From Stenocarpella maydis (lineage: Eukaryota; Ascomycota; Sordariomycetes; Diaporthales; Diaporthaceae), in NCBI GenBank assembly GCA_002270565.1, contig NQMI01000109.1, positions 62,001-126,000 on the forward strand: a stretch of DNA of 64,000 nt, in the 5' to 3' direction. Positions within the stretch are counted from its first letter, which is position 1. Every line of letters starts with the position of its first letter. The notes beneath the pieces were generated by a model. That model was not told the DNA's origin. It worked only from the letters and a program-made list of their open reading frames with translations, and searched no databases. Of this stretch, positions 35,446 to 46,512 are shown one piece after another. A program made the translations under genes and the position numbers.

Positions 35446-36567
35446 AGATAATATAATGAATTAGGAAGGTATAAACAATAATATAAATGAGCGAAAATAA
35501 CTTATGGAGCACTTTTAAGGATAAAAGAAGTAAGGAGGGAGATAGTGTTATAAGCTAATATGCATTAGCAGCTAACTACTACAGAAGACAACCCTGCGAG
35601 AGGGAAAATGGTTCCCAAAAAGGGCGTCCCGCCTAATCCAATTAGTAATGCTACCTTATTAGGGTTAGGGTTAGAGACCCACCAACCAGGGTGGACCAAT
35701 AAGACTAATAGGCGGTTCAGGCAACTATAAGGCTGGACCGTATGAGTTAATAGATGGTCCATGCGGTCTATCACTAAGGACGGATGAAGAGTTAGAATAT
35801 ATAAGGATATAATTATCACCATAATAGATAGTTTTCATAGGATAGACTCTTTAGTTATCAATCTAAGTATTCAATCCTAGTATTAAATAGCCTTACAGCT
35901 AGTAATTATTATCAATTAATAATATTGCTTAATAACTGCCTAATAACGTATTCCGAACATAAACCCTTAATCTTCCAGGTTTAATGTACTCAGAAACCCT
36001 CTGATCATTATAATATAATGGATTAGGAAAGTATGAATAAAAATACTAATAAATAGAAATAACTTATGGAGTACTTTTAAGGATAAAAGAAGTAAGGAGG
36101 GAGATAGTATTATAAGCTGATATGCATTAGCGGCTGACTACTGTAGAAAATACCCCTGACCTCGGCGGGGTAATCCCCAAGCTAGCTAAAACACCTAATG
36201 GGTTAGTAATGACCAGCCCCTATTAAGGGTTAGGGTCTGACTTGTAACGCTTGATTGCAAGCCATGCAAGCTTGCTTAAAGGATGAAGTATCAAGCCTTA
36301 TGTAATGGCTCAATAGCTTGGTATGCAAGCCTGCGAGCTACTGAAGAGTTAGAATATATATATATAATATGGTTATTACTATAGTAGATAGCTTTTATAG
36401 AATAGATTCTTTAGTTGTTAATCTAAGTATTCAATCCCAATATTGGATAGCCTTATAGCTAGTGATTATTATTAGTTAATAATATTACTTAATAACCGCC
36501 TAATAACGTATTCTGAATATAAACCCTTGATCTTTTAGGTTTAACGTACTTCGAAACCCTCTGATCA
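35446..36567. repeat. Tandem pair of LTR-containing units (about 560 bp each)
   Basis: Units 35446-36007 and 36008-36567 are direct repeats. Each has about 100 bp resembling internal element sequence (ending GGAGGGAGATAG) followed by an LTR, 35546-36007 and 36108-36567, reading TGTTATAAGC (TATTATAAGC in the second) to CTGATCA. The same LTR lies inverted at 14299-14747. The middle of the two LTRs differs: TTAGGGTTAGGGTTAG at 35659 against a single AAGGGTTAGGG near 36226. The arrangement suggests unequal recombination between LTRs of an element. Confidence 0.7.
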
Positions 36568-37911
36568 TTATACCAATCTCATCCACCGTATTGTAATCCC
36601 ATGAAGTATAAAACGGATTAGGTCTTAGAGGGGATTGGTAATATTCATGGCATTGGCAAAAGACCGTTTGGAGTAGACCCTCCAGGATCATTTTGCATGC
36701 GAGTCCCGTAATTCCAAACGCAGAATGCTGCTTGGATGGCAATGCCGCCTCTGGCGCGGTCTCTCAGCATCTATCTAAGTGGTATACTAAGATCCAAGAT
36801 GGTAAGTGTCTCTGGAGAACACAGAAGAGATCAAAAGAGAGAACAGTAGGAGCATTTACAAGATGTCTCTTATGTTTCGTCTCTTGAAGTGATTTCTCTC
36901 TGACGCCGATGTGAGTGAAGCCAAGGCTGTACAGATGTTTGTCACCTAGACTCATCAATTGACCTCACCTGGGCAGGAAGATGATTACGACACCGGAGAA
37001 GATCACCAGGTAACTAAATAAACAGTCAGAATGCATTGACGATGGAAAACTCTCCCGGGGTTGACAACATTGAGGGGAATCGAGATACACTAGTGGATAT
37101 CCATTGGGAATATCATGCTTAATCTTTATCGGACCGTGCTGGAACGAGCAGATTATGTCAGGGGCACCCCTAAACCTGCCAGTGAAAATATGGAACATGC
37201 TGCCTGCTACTTAACCTTATCAAGAGAGAGAATAATTGTCCGTCAATCTTTTAACTGTCTTCTTAACTGACGAAACTTATCATCTCACCCGTCAACACGG
37301 TGCTTGTAGCAGGTGATTTTCGCGGGCTTCTTTGGTTTTGTTAGGTGGTGGGGGCTTTTCATGCTACACTGGGAAACACCAGCTACTTCAGGACGGGACA
37401 GTGAGCTCATTTTCTCTGGGCGCCGTCACTGATGCCTTGTGAACCACGGCCGTGAGTCAATAAATCTCGTGACGAAAATAGAGGGGACGGGGGCTTCATT
37501 CGTGATTCAACAGTGAGATCCATATGACTGTCCGGACCTATAAAGAGCATCTCGCTCCGGTAAGCACCTTAACTCCTCTGGGAAAGCTGGGCTATTCTCC
37601 CTGATTTCTCCACAAAAAAATATGATTCTGGTGCGCGCATGATCCAGTACCCTGTCCCTTAAGGGACAATAGGAGTCAAGAATATTTGGGTGGGAAAGGA
37701 GAAAAATACCACTCGCGTCCGGGGTATTCTTCGAAATTGACGGCAGCTTGGAGAATAATAGTTGAATAGTTTCATCTCTTCACTCGTTCTGGACCTCTTG
37801 CTGATATTTCGGAGACAGCACATATAGCCAGCCTATGTCTTAGGAGTCGGGGGGCGGGCTTGATTTAGGCGAGCCCGCAGGCTGAATTGCGAGCCATTGC
37901 CCTTATCGGTA
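36568..37911. other. Intergenic, moderate composition; no gene recognised
   Basis: Overlapping frames of 64-80 codons at 36500-37200 on both strands show no domains. Base composition is less AT-rich than the flanking transposons, so this may be a small non-RIP remnant of ordinary DNA. Confidence 0.4.
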
Positions 37912-38372
37912 TTCTGATTTGCAAGCGAGAGTGCCAAAAACGCGCTAGTGACGCGCACATGTTGACATATACCCGTTCCCCATACAAATTAGCATCCCTT
38001 TAGCATTAACGCATATAACGTTGTCGTTATTATCACACATTTGCAACTATTACCACTTGGAATTGTGGTGTTTCTTATAGCATATATAGCGGTTACTCCT
38101 AAACATTAATTATTACCCTATAACCCACCGTTAGGGTTAATTAAGGTTGCTAACGCCCTGTTTGAGCTGCACGCAGGTTGATTCGGTGCCCTCTTCGCGT
38201 AATATATTACTATAGCTAATAATATTCTGAATAGCGTCTTTAAGTATTACCCCTAAGCTAAGGTTGATTTTGTATACTGATCTGCAGCCCCTAACTACAA
38301 GTCCTTGCCAACTATACTCCCAATTAAAATAATAAATTGCCTTTAATAATAGTCCAGTTAAGACTAGTAAAA

Positions 38373-39745
38373 TGGCTTTATTAAAGAGGAGGAATACTAA
38401 ATCTATATCATTAGGTAGCTCTACTATAAAGAAGACCTGGACTATTAAGTTGGCTGCACTAGCTCCAGTAAAGCAGTCAGCCCTAGTAAAGAGGAAGGCT
38501 CCGGCGAAGAGGAAGGCCCTGGTGAAGCCACTATTACCGCTGCTGCCGGCACTGCTGCTGGAGAGTAGCCCTGCTAAGCCTGATTAGGAGGAGCTAGACC
38601 TAACTAAAGCTCCTAATTATAATCCCTTTAATAACTAGGTGCTTCCCCTAGATAATAATATTATAGAGATCCCTAAGAAGGTTACTATAGCTAGCTTTTA
38701 TTAGGAGGAAGCCCCTATTTAGATTAAAGTCTCAACTAATATTAGGGTAGTCTTTAAATATGCTCCAAGTGGGGCTAGCTAGTTTAAAGGTATTACCCCC
38801 CCTTTAGTACTTATAAAGTACCCAGAAGCTTTAAAGATGATATTTAGGGGTACTCTTATTAGGTCTCTTAATATATAGCTTAAGGAATTAAAAACCTGGG
38901 TTGCTAAGACTATTTATAGCCATGAGATTAACTAGAACTATATTAATACTCTAATCTAGCTAAAGAAGGCTACCACTAGGAAAGTTAAATACTCTAATGA
39001 GTTTCCAGCTAGAGCAACCCTTAAGATGATTTAGGATTTAATAATCAGCCTTATAGGGCAGATATAAGCAGAGCCTTACTATATACTTAATATATTATAT
39101 TTATTTTAGCTGTTAACTGCTTGCTGTGTAATCCCGGGGCGCTAATAGGGATTAATAATACCCTTATCCTCTAGTTAAGGAGGACAGGCTTCTATTAGTA
39201 TTTTATCTTATGATATTAGGGGTACTGCTATTATAGAGGCTATAGAGAATGATAAGGGCCATTTATTTTGGGTAAGGCTAAATAGTAGTAATAGTACTAA
39301 TATTAATATTGCTTTACTTAATGATTAGCTGAGAATCCTATTCTTTTTAAAGTTAAAGTCCTCTGTAATATAAGAGGAGATTGCTATAATAAGGGAAGCA
39401 AAAACTAACTATTTTATAAGGCTAAGCTAAAGATAGGAGTATTATAATAGGGGTAAGTGCCTAAACTGTAAGAGGGAAGCCGAGTTAGCCTTATAGTATT
39501 TCAAGAGGGGGGATGGGTTACATCTAGTACTTAGCTATAAGAACTTAATTAAGTAGGCTAATTTAATTAAAAAGAGCTAGGAAAATGCATCTTTTAAAAA
39601 CATCCCTATGAGTATATATAATTAGGTACTTATTTAAGAGATTAGGAGGAAGATAGGTGGGCTAGATAATATAGCAAATATTTTCTTAAATCTTGGGCCG
39701 GATGATGATATCCTTAGTGTAATGCTAGGGCGCCCAGGCTGAGCT
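38373..39745 (+). pseudogene. Decayed ORF of the TIR element, family not recognised
   Basis: From ATG at 38372-38374 a frame is open for 71 codons with a Lys/Leu/Pro-rich low-complexity N-terminus, then continues with many TAG codons to about 39745. Readable islands include TPPLVLIKYPEALKMIF, WVAKTIYSHEIN and a CxxC-like piece KCLNCKREAEL followed by FKRGDG. I see no DDE motif that would place it in pogo/Fot1. It may be an accessory or non-transposase ORF. Confidence 0.4.
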
Positions 39746-40854
39746 AATGTGTAATGGGGCAGAAGTAGTAGCTTTAGTAGCGGGAATATTATTAATATTA
39801 ATAGCGGCAGCAGTAAGACCAGTTAGCTTGTATTAGCTATTGTAAATGCCTTTAGTAGAGTTCATATAGTAGCTAGCTAGTTGATTTAGCTACTACTGCT
39901 ACTACCGGCAATATGAGCAGCTGGGTAGGCATATATACTCCCAGAACCCCCTTTCTCTGTTGGGGCGCTATTAGCAAGGGTCACGCCACCTCTATAGCTT
40001 TAGCTAGTAATAATATTATCATTACTAGTAGTGCCTAATAGCTTTAAGTTGGAAGGGCTTTTAGAGAACTTTCTTATATATATTTATTATTAGAAGGCCT
40101 AGGATTATAAATAGAGATTATTATTAATTAGGCTAGCCTATAAGCTTTACGAAGCAGGTATATACTTGCTTAGGGACTTCTTAATATAGCTAGATGGCTA
40201 GTATAAGGAATGTTACTTTAATAAGAACCTGGGTGGCTTTCTTTATTAGTATGTGAAGGATTTTATTTAAGAGTATATGCTCTTAGTAGAGGACTTGCTA
40301 GCGGGCCTTAGGGCAAGTAAGGCTCCTAGGAATATTACTGCTAATAGGGAAGCTTGATTTTGGCTTGTTTATGTTGTTTAAGGGGCCTAGCGGTTGGTCT
40401 GCAGCAAACTGATTGCTGGGCCCTTTAAGGAATACGCTCTTAGCGGAGGACTTGCTAGCGGCCCCTGGGGCAAGTAAGGCCCCCTGGGGATGCTGCTATT
40501 GCTGGGGGAAGCTTGATTCTAGCTTATTTATAGTGTTTGAGGGTATGTAAGGGCGTTTCTTGAGGGTGTAATGGCTTATTGGTGAGAAGTGCGTTAAGGG
40601 GTTGATTAGCGGTTATTATGCAAGTTTATAAAGTTTGCAAAATGTGCAAAACATTGATACTAGTGGTATGGCCCTTGAAGTGTGCCTATGGGTGCCGCCT
40701 AACTTAAAATATAGATTCCCTTAATAGAACTTTAGCTTATTATAGCTAGAGTAGTATTAGACGAAAGAGGAAGCTTTAATTTATTTAGTATAGCAAATAG
40801 ATTGTATATATGTTTTTTTCTTATAAAGTCATAGCTGAGTAATGGTATAGTATT

Positions 40855-41460
40855 TGTTAAACGGAACCGCTCAGCAGGGCGTTGGTCCTCCGTGCAAGGA
40901 GTTACCCTAGACTTCGTTGCAAGGAGTTACCCTAGCTCTTCTAGCAAGGAGTTACCCTAGACTTTTGATGTCAGGCCATTTTCGCTAAGTACGCCCAGTG
41001 CGTGCGTGATGCAAGATGAAGTTTGGTGCCGTAGAGTCGATTATTTTAGCCTGCTTTTACACCTTAATTCAGACTCTTTTGCATTACCCTTATTTCTCAC
41101 CAAAAAGTAAATATATAATTAGGCATTAGATAGCCTAATTTCTGAAGTTTATATATACCTAATTTGGGTATTGCTAGCGCTATTGTTGGCTGGTTCTTGG
41201 AACTAAAGATGGTGTTGGAAGGGCGAATTTTCGGCATTTGCAAATTTGCACCAGAGCCTATCGCAGCGTGCCCAGGGGTGAGAGGATCGGAGGGTATATA
41301 AGGAGGGCTTACAGAAGCCCAACTTAATTCAATACAAAGTTGTCCAGACCATTGTCAATCGTCCGAATTCGCCTCAGAGCACCATACTGCGACCCTGCCG
41401 AAACACACACACGCTGAACTGAATGCTATTCTATAGCACAACTTCATCAGAACTTGAATT
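40855..41460. mobile_element. Solo LTR nested in the TIR element
   Basis: Starts TGTTAAACGGAA and is related to 17784-18258 through CGCCCAGTGCGTGCGTGA and the TTGCAAATTTGCACCAGAGC...GAGGGTATATAAGGAGGGCTTA region. It carries a promoter-like TATATAAGG at about 41295. The right edge is uncertain. It contains three 25-bp tandem repeats that the other copy lacks. Confidence 0.6.
40894..40968. repeat. Three tandem 25-bp repeats in the LTR
   Basis: GCAAGGAGTTACCCTAG occurs at 40894, 40919 and 40944, exactly 25 bp apart, with variable spacers between. They are in the left (U3-like) part of the LTR, where tandem enhancer repeats often lie. Confidence 0.85.
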
Positions 41461-42021
41461 ATAAATGTTATAATAGAAGTCACTTAGCTATATGCTATTA
41501 TAGGCTAATAGCAATATGCCTGGCGTGAATATATTATTAGATATTTAATTCTTCCTCCTTAGCTTATATATCCAGCGCTTAGAACACTTTATAGTCTTTA
41601 TAATAGTTACATCATTAGCTAAATTAATATCTAGAAGCCCCTTGATCATTATGAGCTCCAGCGGGGTGAGGTAGCGCCGCATAGTTGCAAAAACACTATA
41701 TATCAAATCATGAGAGTTGATTTATATGGGGTTAATAGCCTTATAGCGTGCTAAGGCGTGGTGGGTTGAGCAATGGGCGTTAATAGTTGAATGCCGAAGG
41801 GATGCTAATTTGTATGGGGAACGGGTGTGTGTTAACATGTGCGCGTCACTAGCGCGTTTTTGGCACTCTCGCTTGCAAATCAGAATATGGGACCTGCATG
41901 TATCTACAACAGTTGCCAAATGCTACCTATAGTTTCGATTAGTCATTTTACGAGGCGCAGCCGGCCTGAAGACCTAAGGAGGATAAGATTGTAAATTTCG
42001 GACAGTTCAGTTCTCCAGGCA

Positions 42022-45000
42022 ATGAGCCAAAACCCCTCACTTCAAAACTCACCTACCAGGGCAAACAAACCCGGAGGAGGCATGGCGGGCCTCGTCAAGC
42101 TTGCAGGCGTGTGGCTAGCTGCAACCCAAGATGATGACATTTCGATGTTGAGCACCCATCTTGGTGCCCTAGTCCAAGTGCTCCGAGGCATCCAAGAGGC
42201 ATTGGCGCTCGAGAAGCGGTCACAGCCTGACGGCTTCGCCCTTAATCTCATTGACGAGCTTTTGGGAGCCCACACACATATTCTTACGGAGGTAGACGAA
42301 TACCATGGATCAGTGAACGGCGATGCCGCAGACGCGGCCGAAATGGGCGTCAAAATGAAGAAGAAGCTCCTCAAGCTCGTCAACACCTTGACGATTGGCG
42401 TGCATCTGGCACAGTGCACAAATAGGTAAGCGGAGACACCCTCTGTTCGGACTGGCGAAACGTGTCCGCCGACTAGGCATATGTATATATATCTGATACT
42501 AGACCGAAGTGAAGTGAAGGCGGCCATGGTTCAGTTGATCCAAACGCAGTTGGAAGATTCGTGCAAGTGGATCTACAAGCAGGAAATCTATCCCCCAATT
42601 CTGCCCATGACGGACTCGGAGAAAATGCGACTTAGTTTCAGGTTATACGAGGCGGAGCTGGTGACCACGTCCGGGCGCGCGGCGCGAGCCACCTACACCC
42701 TCGTGTGCCCAGGTGCGGCCCTTCCCACGGTAGACGACGATGGGAGACTGCCATCCGAGCTTCAGTTTCGCTGTCTATGCCATGTTGATAATCACACCAG
42801 CGCTTTGAGGTACAATGGTGAGCCACTTCGTGTCTGTTCCGCCAAGAACGACAGGACAATAACATACAGCAGTCTTGGCGAAGCAGCCCGAGCTTGCCAT
42901 TCCAGTGGAGGAAGCTGGGCCGTACTCGGCTGTAATTTACAGGATGATACTGAGCAAGGCGGACGCCACGGTCTCAGTACGCTTGTCGAACCTCCTGCCA
43001 ATCCGTACGGTCTAGGACAACCCCGTGGGATGGAACATAGGTGTTGCGCTGACAGGAGACATGCAGATTTTGGCCAACTCGAAAGACTCTTCAACAGACT
43101 CGCGGCGGCCTTGATCAGGCGGATGCGGAAGGGCAGTGATCAGGAGATCGAAAGTCGCACGGGTGAAGCACTGTGGATCCGTCCGGACAGAGTGAGCGTT
43201 TTGCGAACAAGGAGGTTAGTTAGTCTTGACATTGCGTCGTGACCGTTGAACGTGCAGAGCCGATGGGTATTCTTCTATACTAATACAGACATACAGCACT
43301 GCTCCGTTGCAAGGGTTGAAGATCCTTTCGTGCGAATTAAAGGTTGAGCAAATTGGCCGCCGCCCTCAAGTACTGCCCCTCGTCTCGGTGAAGCCTCCAT
43401 ACATCTACTGGCAGATTCTTCATTACGCCACCAGCCCCAAATATTCAGTAATTTCATCCGGAGACGAAATTTCAGACTCATTCTTTTCGAACGAACCCTT
43501 CTTCATTCTCGTCATTAGCAAGCAACTTCCGTCAAAGATTTTGCCCCACGAATTATACAAGATCAAAAGTAAGGCATCACAGATGATCTGCTAGGCAACC
43601 CTCTCTGACAGGGAATGTCTTCTAGTATCCAATGAAAATGTCATTAGAGAGGAAGATGGAGAAAACATCGTTACTATCTCAGACGTTGACTGTATCTCGG
43701 AAATCTACCAAAAGGACCGGTCTCTAGCTCCGAGAGTTATTCACGGGCATTGCGCGTCGGTCCAGATCAAGTTTATGAATTCAAATGACGGCACATACAC
43801 TGGCACAGGTTCGGGAGGGCAGTATCATTCCTGACAGATGCCCACAAGACTGACATACGTTAGCTTCTGGAACTTTCATCAGGAACATCGAATACATGAA
43901 GAACATATTAGGTTATAAAGCATGCCAAATGCCGCTTCAAGGAGAGGAGATTGTCTACCAGCAGTAAGATTTGCCTCCCCCCCCCTTGTATGCGAGGGGA
44001 AGATATTTTTCGGTATTCGCGACCCTAATCGAAGGGCAGCTCCTCTATCAATGTGTTCTCTGAATCTGCCCCCGCCATCGGTGCACCACGTGTCACTGTT
44101 GTCCACAATCCCAAAGCTCAAGTGGGTAGTTATCGCTATATCGTGGCTTATGGCCCGGATGGTGGGACCATCTGCTTTGAATGTAAGCAGAGTCCAATGA
44201 CGCCATGACAAGATTATAGAACAATGGATAAGCCTGGAAGGAAACTGATGACACTTGACTGTGATAGTGGACTCGATATCGCCGCAAGCTGCCCCCGATG
44301 GGTGGGCCAAGCTTTTCACCTCCAAATTTGCCCTGGTGGTCTATCGTACAAGCTCCGGGGCACTACTTATGGAGAGAAAGTCATGGGAAGAGCTTGAGGA
44401 ACGCCCCATAAAGCGACGAGCCAAGACGAGTAGCCTTGATACAACCACATTTAGCATCAAAAGGTACATATACTATCCTTTTCACGTTCCCTTCGGCGCC
44501 TTCGTCTCCAACTCCGGGATGCCGTGAGCGGTACCAAGTGTATAGGGTCAGGACAAACATATAAGCTGACTTATTTACCTCAGGGAGAATGAAAACTCAT
44601 CTACCCGGTGGTTTGACGAACTTGCAGACACCGTTGACATCCTACAAGCCAAAAAGGGACTCGTGGATAAGGATGAGATGAAGTTGTACAAGCGTGTTAA
44701 GATCGCCGTGATCGATACAGGATTCACGAGTAACACACAAGATCCTAGAGATCCAAGAAACACTGCGCGCAAGGCTATTATCAAGTACAGAGACTTTGTT
44801 ACCCGGCCGAAGCCAACTGTCCCGGAAGGTACAAAGCACAAGGGCCCAGTCGAAGAACCCATGGACGACCCTTTGACTTCCATGCGCGACGACGCGTCAG
44901 ACACGCATGGCACCGTGATCGTGGAGCTGGTCCTCAAGGTCTACAGAGATGCTGAGCTGTACGTGGCCCGCACCTTGAGACACAACACGGGGAGCAAGGA

Positions 45001-45737
45001 AGAACTGAAGGGCCAGCCAGTCCTAATGGCAGATGTGAGCCACCACCTAGCCATCGGCATTGTCCCAGCTGCCGTCTCGTTTTCCTTGTCGCTAACCATG
45101 CGTCGACCCTTATCAGGCAATTAATTGGGCAGCTGCTCACAAGGTCGACATCATCAACATCTCTGCCGGCTTCAAGACGTGCCCTCTCGCCCTGCACAGG
45201 GCCGTCCGCGACGCCCACGCCGCCGGGATCCTCATCTTCGCCTCCCCGGGAAACTGGGCACGCTTGTACCCCGTCGCCTTCCCCGCGAGGCTCAGCGGCG
45301 TCACCTGCGTCTTTGCGACGACCGCCGGGCTCATCAACACGGACCAGATCAACCCGGAGCCCCTCCGGCACACGCACAACTTTGCCCTGCTCGGCAGGGA
45401 CATTCTGCACCGCGGCGTGCCCTTCGACGGGACGTCTCCCGCCACGGCCATCGCGTCGGGGTTTGCGGCGAGGATATTGGACTTCATCAGACAGCCCGAG
45501 GTCAGGGACCTGGACAACGTGGAGCTGCTGGCAACCAAGGCGGGCATGGCGGCCGTCTTCCAGAAGCTGGCGAACTTGCACCAGGGTTATGATTGCGTGC
45601 ATCCGGGAAGGATTGGTGCCTTGAACTGGGACGAAAGCAAAGATGACGATGAGGCGGAAAGGAAGAAGAAACGCAGAAGGGCAGTGATGAAGTTGCTTGT
45701 GGCCGTGTTGTACGACATGTGCAGTATTGAGAGATGA
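42022..45737 (+). CDS. Intracellular subtilisin-like (S8) serine protease with long N-terminal region, 1022 aa
   Basis: Nine exons are proposed: 42022-42425, 42510-43214, 43297-43568, 43626-43821, 43883-43963, 44040-44182, 44268-44463, 44584-45034, 45117-45737. They sum to exactly 1023 codons. All donors begin GT; the fourth exon's intron removes an apparent in-frame TAG at 43592. Residues 1-135 are helical and lack a signal peptide; about 136-660 is a divergent region without a motif I can name, possibly the sensor domain seen in fungal S8 proteins of the DUF7580 kind. The S8 domain has Asp710 (AVIDTGF), His774 (DTHGT), oxyanion Asn862 (SPGN) and Ser923 (DGTSPATAIASG). A basic tail (KKKRRR) follows. 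It lies near a gasdermin-like gene, so processing of that protein is the inferred role. Confidence 0.8.
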
Positions 45738-45784
45738 GGTAAATCTGAACTAGGATGTTTTGTTCCTGATCAGATCACAAACAT

Positions 45785-45792
45785 NNNNNNNN
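45785..45792. other. Assembly gap (8 N)
   Basis: Eight N lie 48 bp after the protease stop codon, at the switch from normal to AT-rich sequence. The join between protease gene and transposon debris is therefore not certain. Confidence 0.95.
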
Positions 45793-46512
45793 GTAAAGAC
45801 CCTTGCCTCTACCCTTAAGATTGTATATCTTAATATTTATTATAAAGGCCTTGTAAAGCGATAATTTATAGACCTAGTTTTATAAAAGGATTGTATTCGG
45901 CTGGAAATAAGTGTAGATGCCCTCTTTATGGATAGGAGGAGGATTGTATGTTTTGAAGACCCTAATGATAAAAGGCGATTGCTCCCTACCCTTTCCCTTC
46001 TCTTCTTAGCTTGGTTAAGGAGGAGAAGATATAGTGATGGTGAAGTTTATCTGATTAGAGAGGCTTAATAGTTTAATAATGAGATTAATAATTAATAGTT
46101 AATAATGCTGTTGGGGGGAAGTTAAAGAAAAGGATTAGTAGGGGAAAAGCGACTTTAAATATGAAAAGTTGGAGAGGGGAGCTCTTATCAGAAGCATTTA
46201 AAGTAGTAAAGGTTGCTACCTAGCAGAAAAGGGAAGGAAGTTGAGTGATTTACTAGCTTAAGTGATTCACCCATCTTGAGGCTCCCCTTTTAATAAAAGC
46301 CTACCTTTTTGCTATAACCTCTAACCCAACTACTTCTTCTATAACTACTATACCTTGGCTGATCTCTAATTAGCGCAGCATAACTTGCATCATTAAGACT
46401 TAAAAGCTGCTGTAACCATTAACCTCTACCCTTAAAACTTATCACCTCCCCTCCATTACTTAATTTCTCCTTGCCTTAGCACCCTTTTCTCTTGGTCTGA
46501 CTGATTAGAAAG

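Larger units (their letters stand above)
37912..41885 (+). mobile_element. DNA transposon with 95-bp terminal inverted repeats and TA flanks (3974 bp)
   Basis: The left end 37912-38006 and the reverse complement of the right end 41791-41885 match over 95 bp with only a few differences, starting TTCTGATTTGCAAGCGAGAG. A TA dinucleotide sits directly outside each end (37910-37911 and 41886-41887), the target duplication of the Tc1/mariner/pogo superfamily. The internal ORF is RIP-damaged and unassigned, and a second LTR element is nested at about 40855-41460. Another partial end is at 24190-24392. Confidence 0.8.

Noticed and set aside
43592..43594. In-frame TAG making the protease a pseudogene
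   Set aside because: It falls inside a well-formed 57-bp intron (43569-43625), and the complete exon set closes in frame at 1023 codons.
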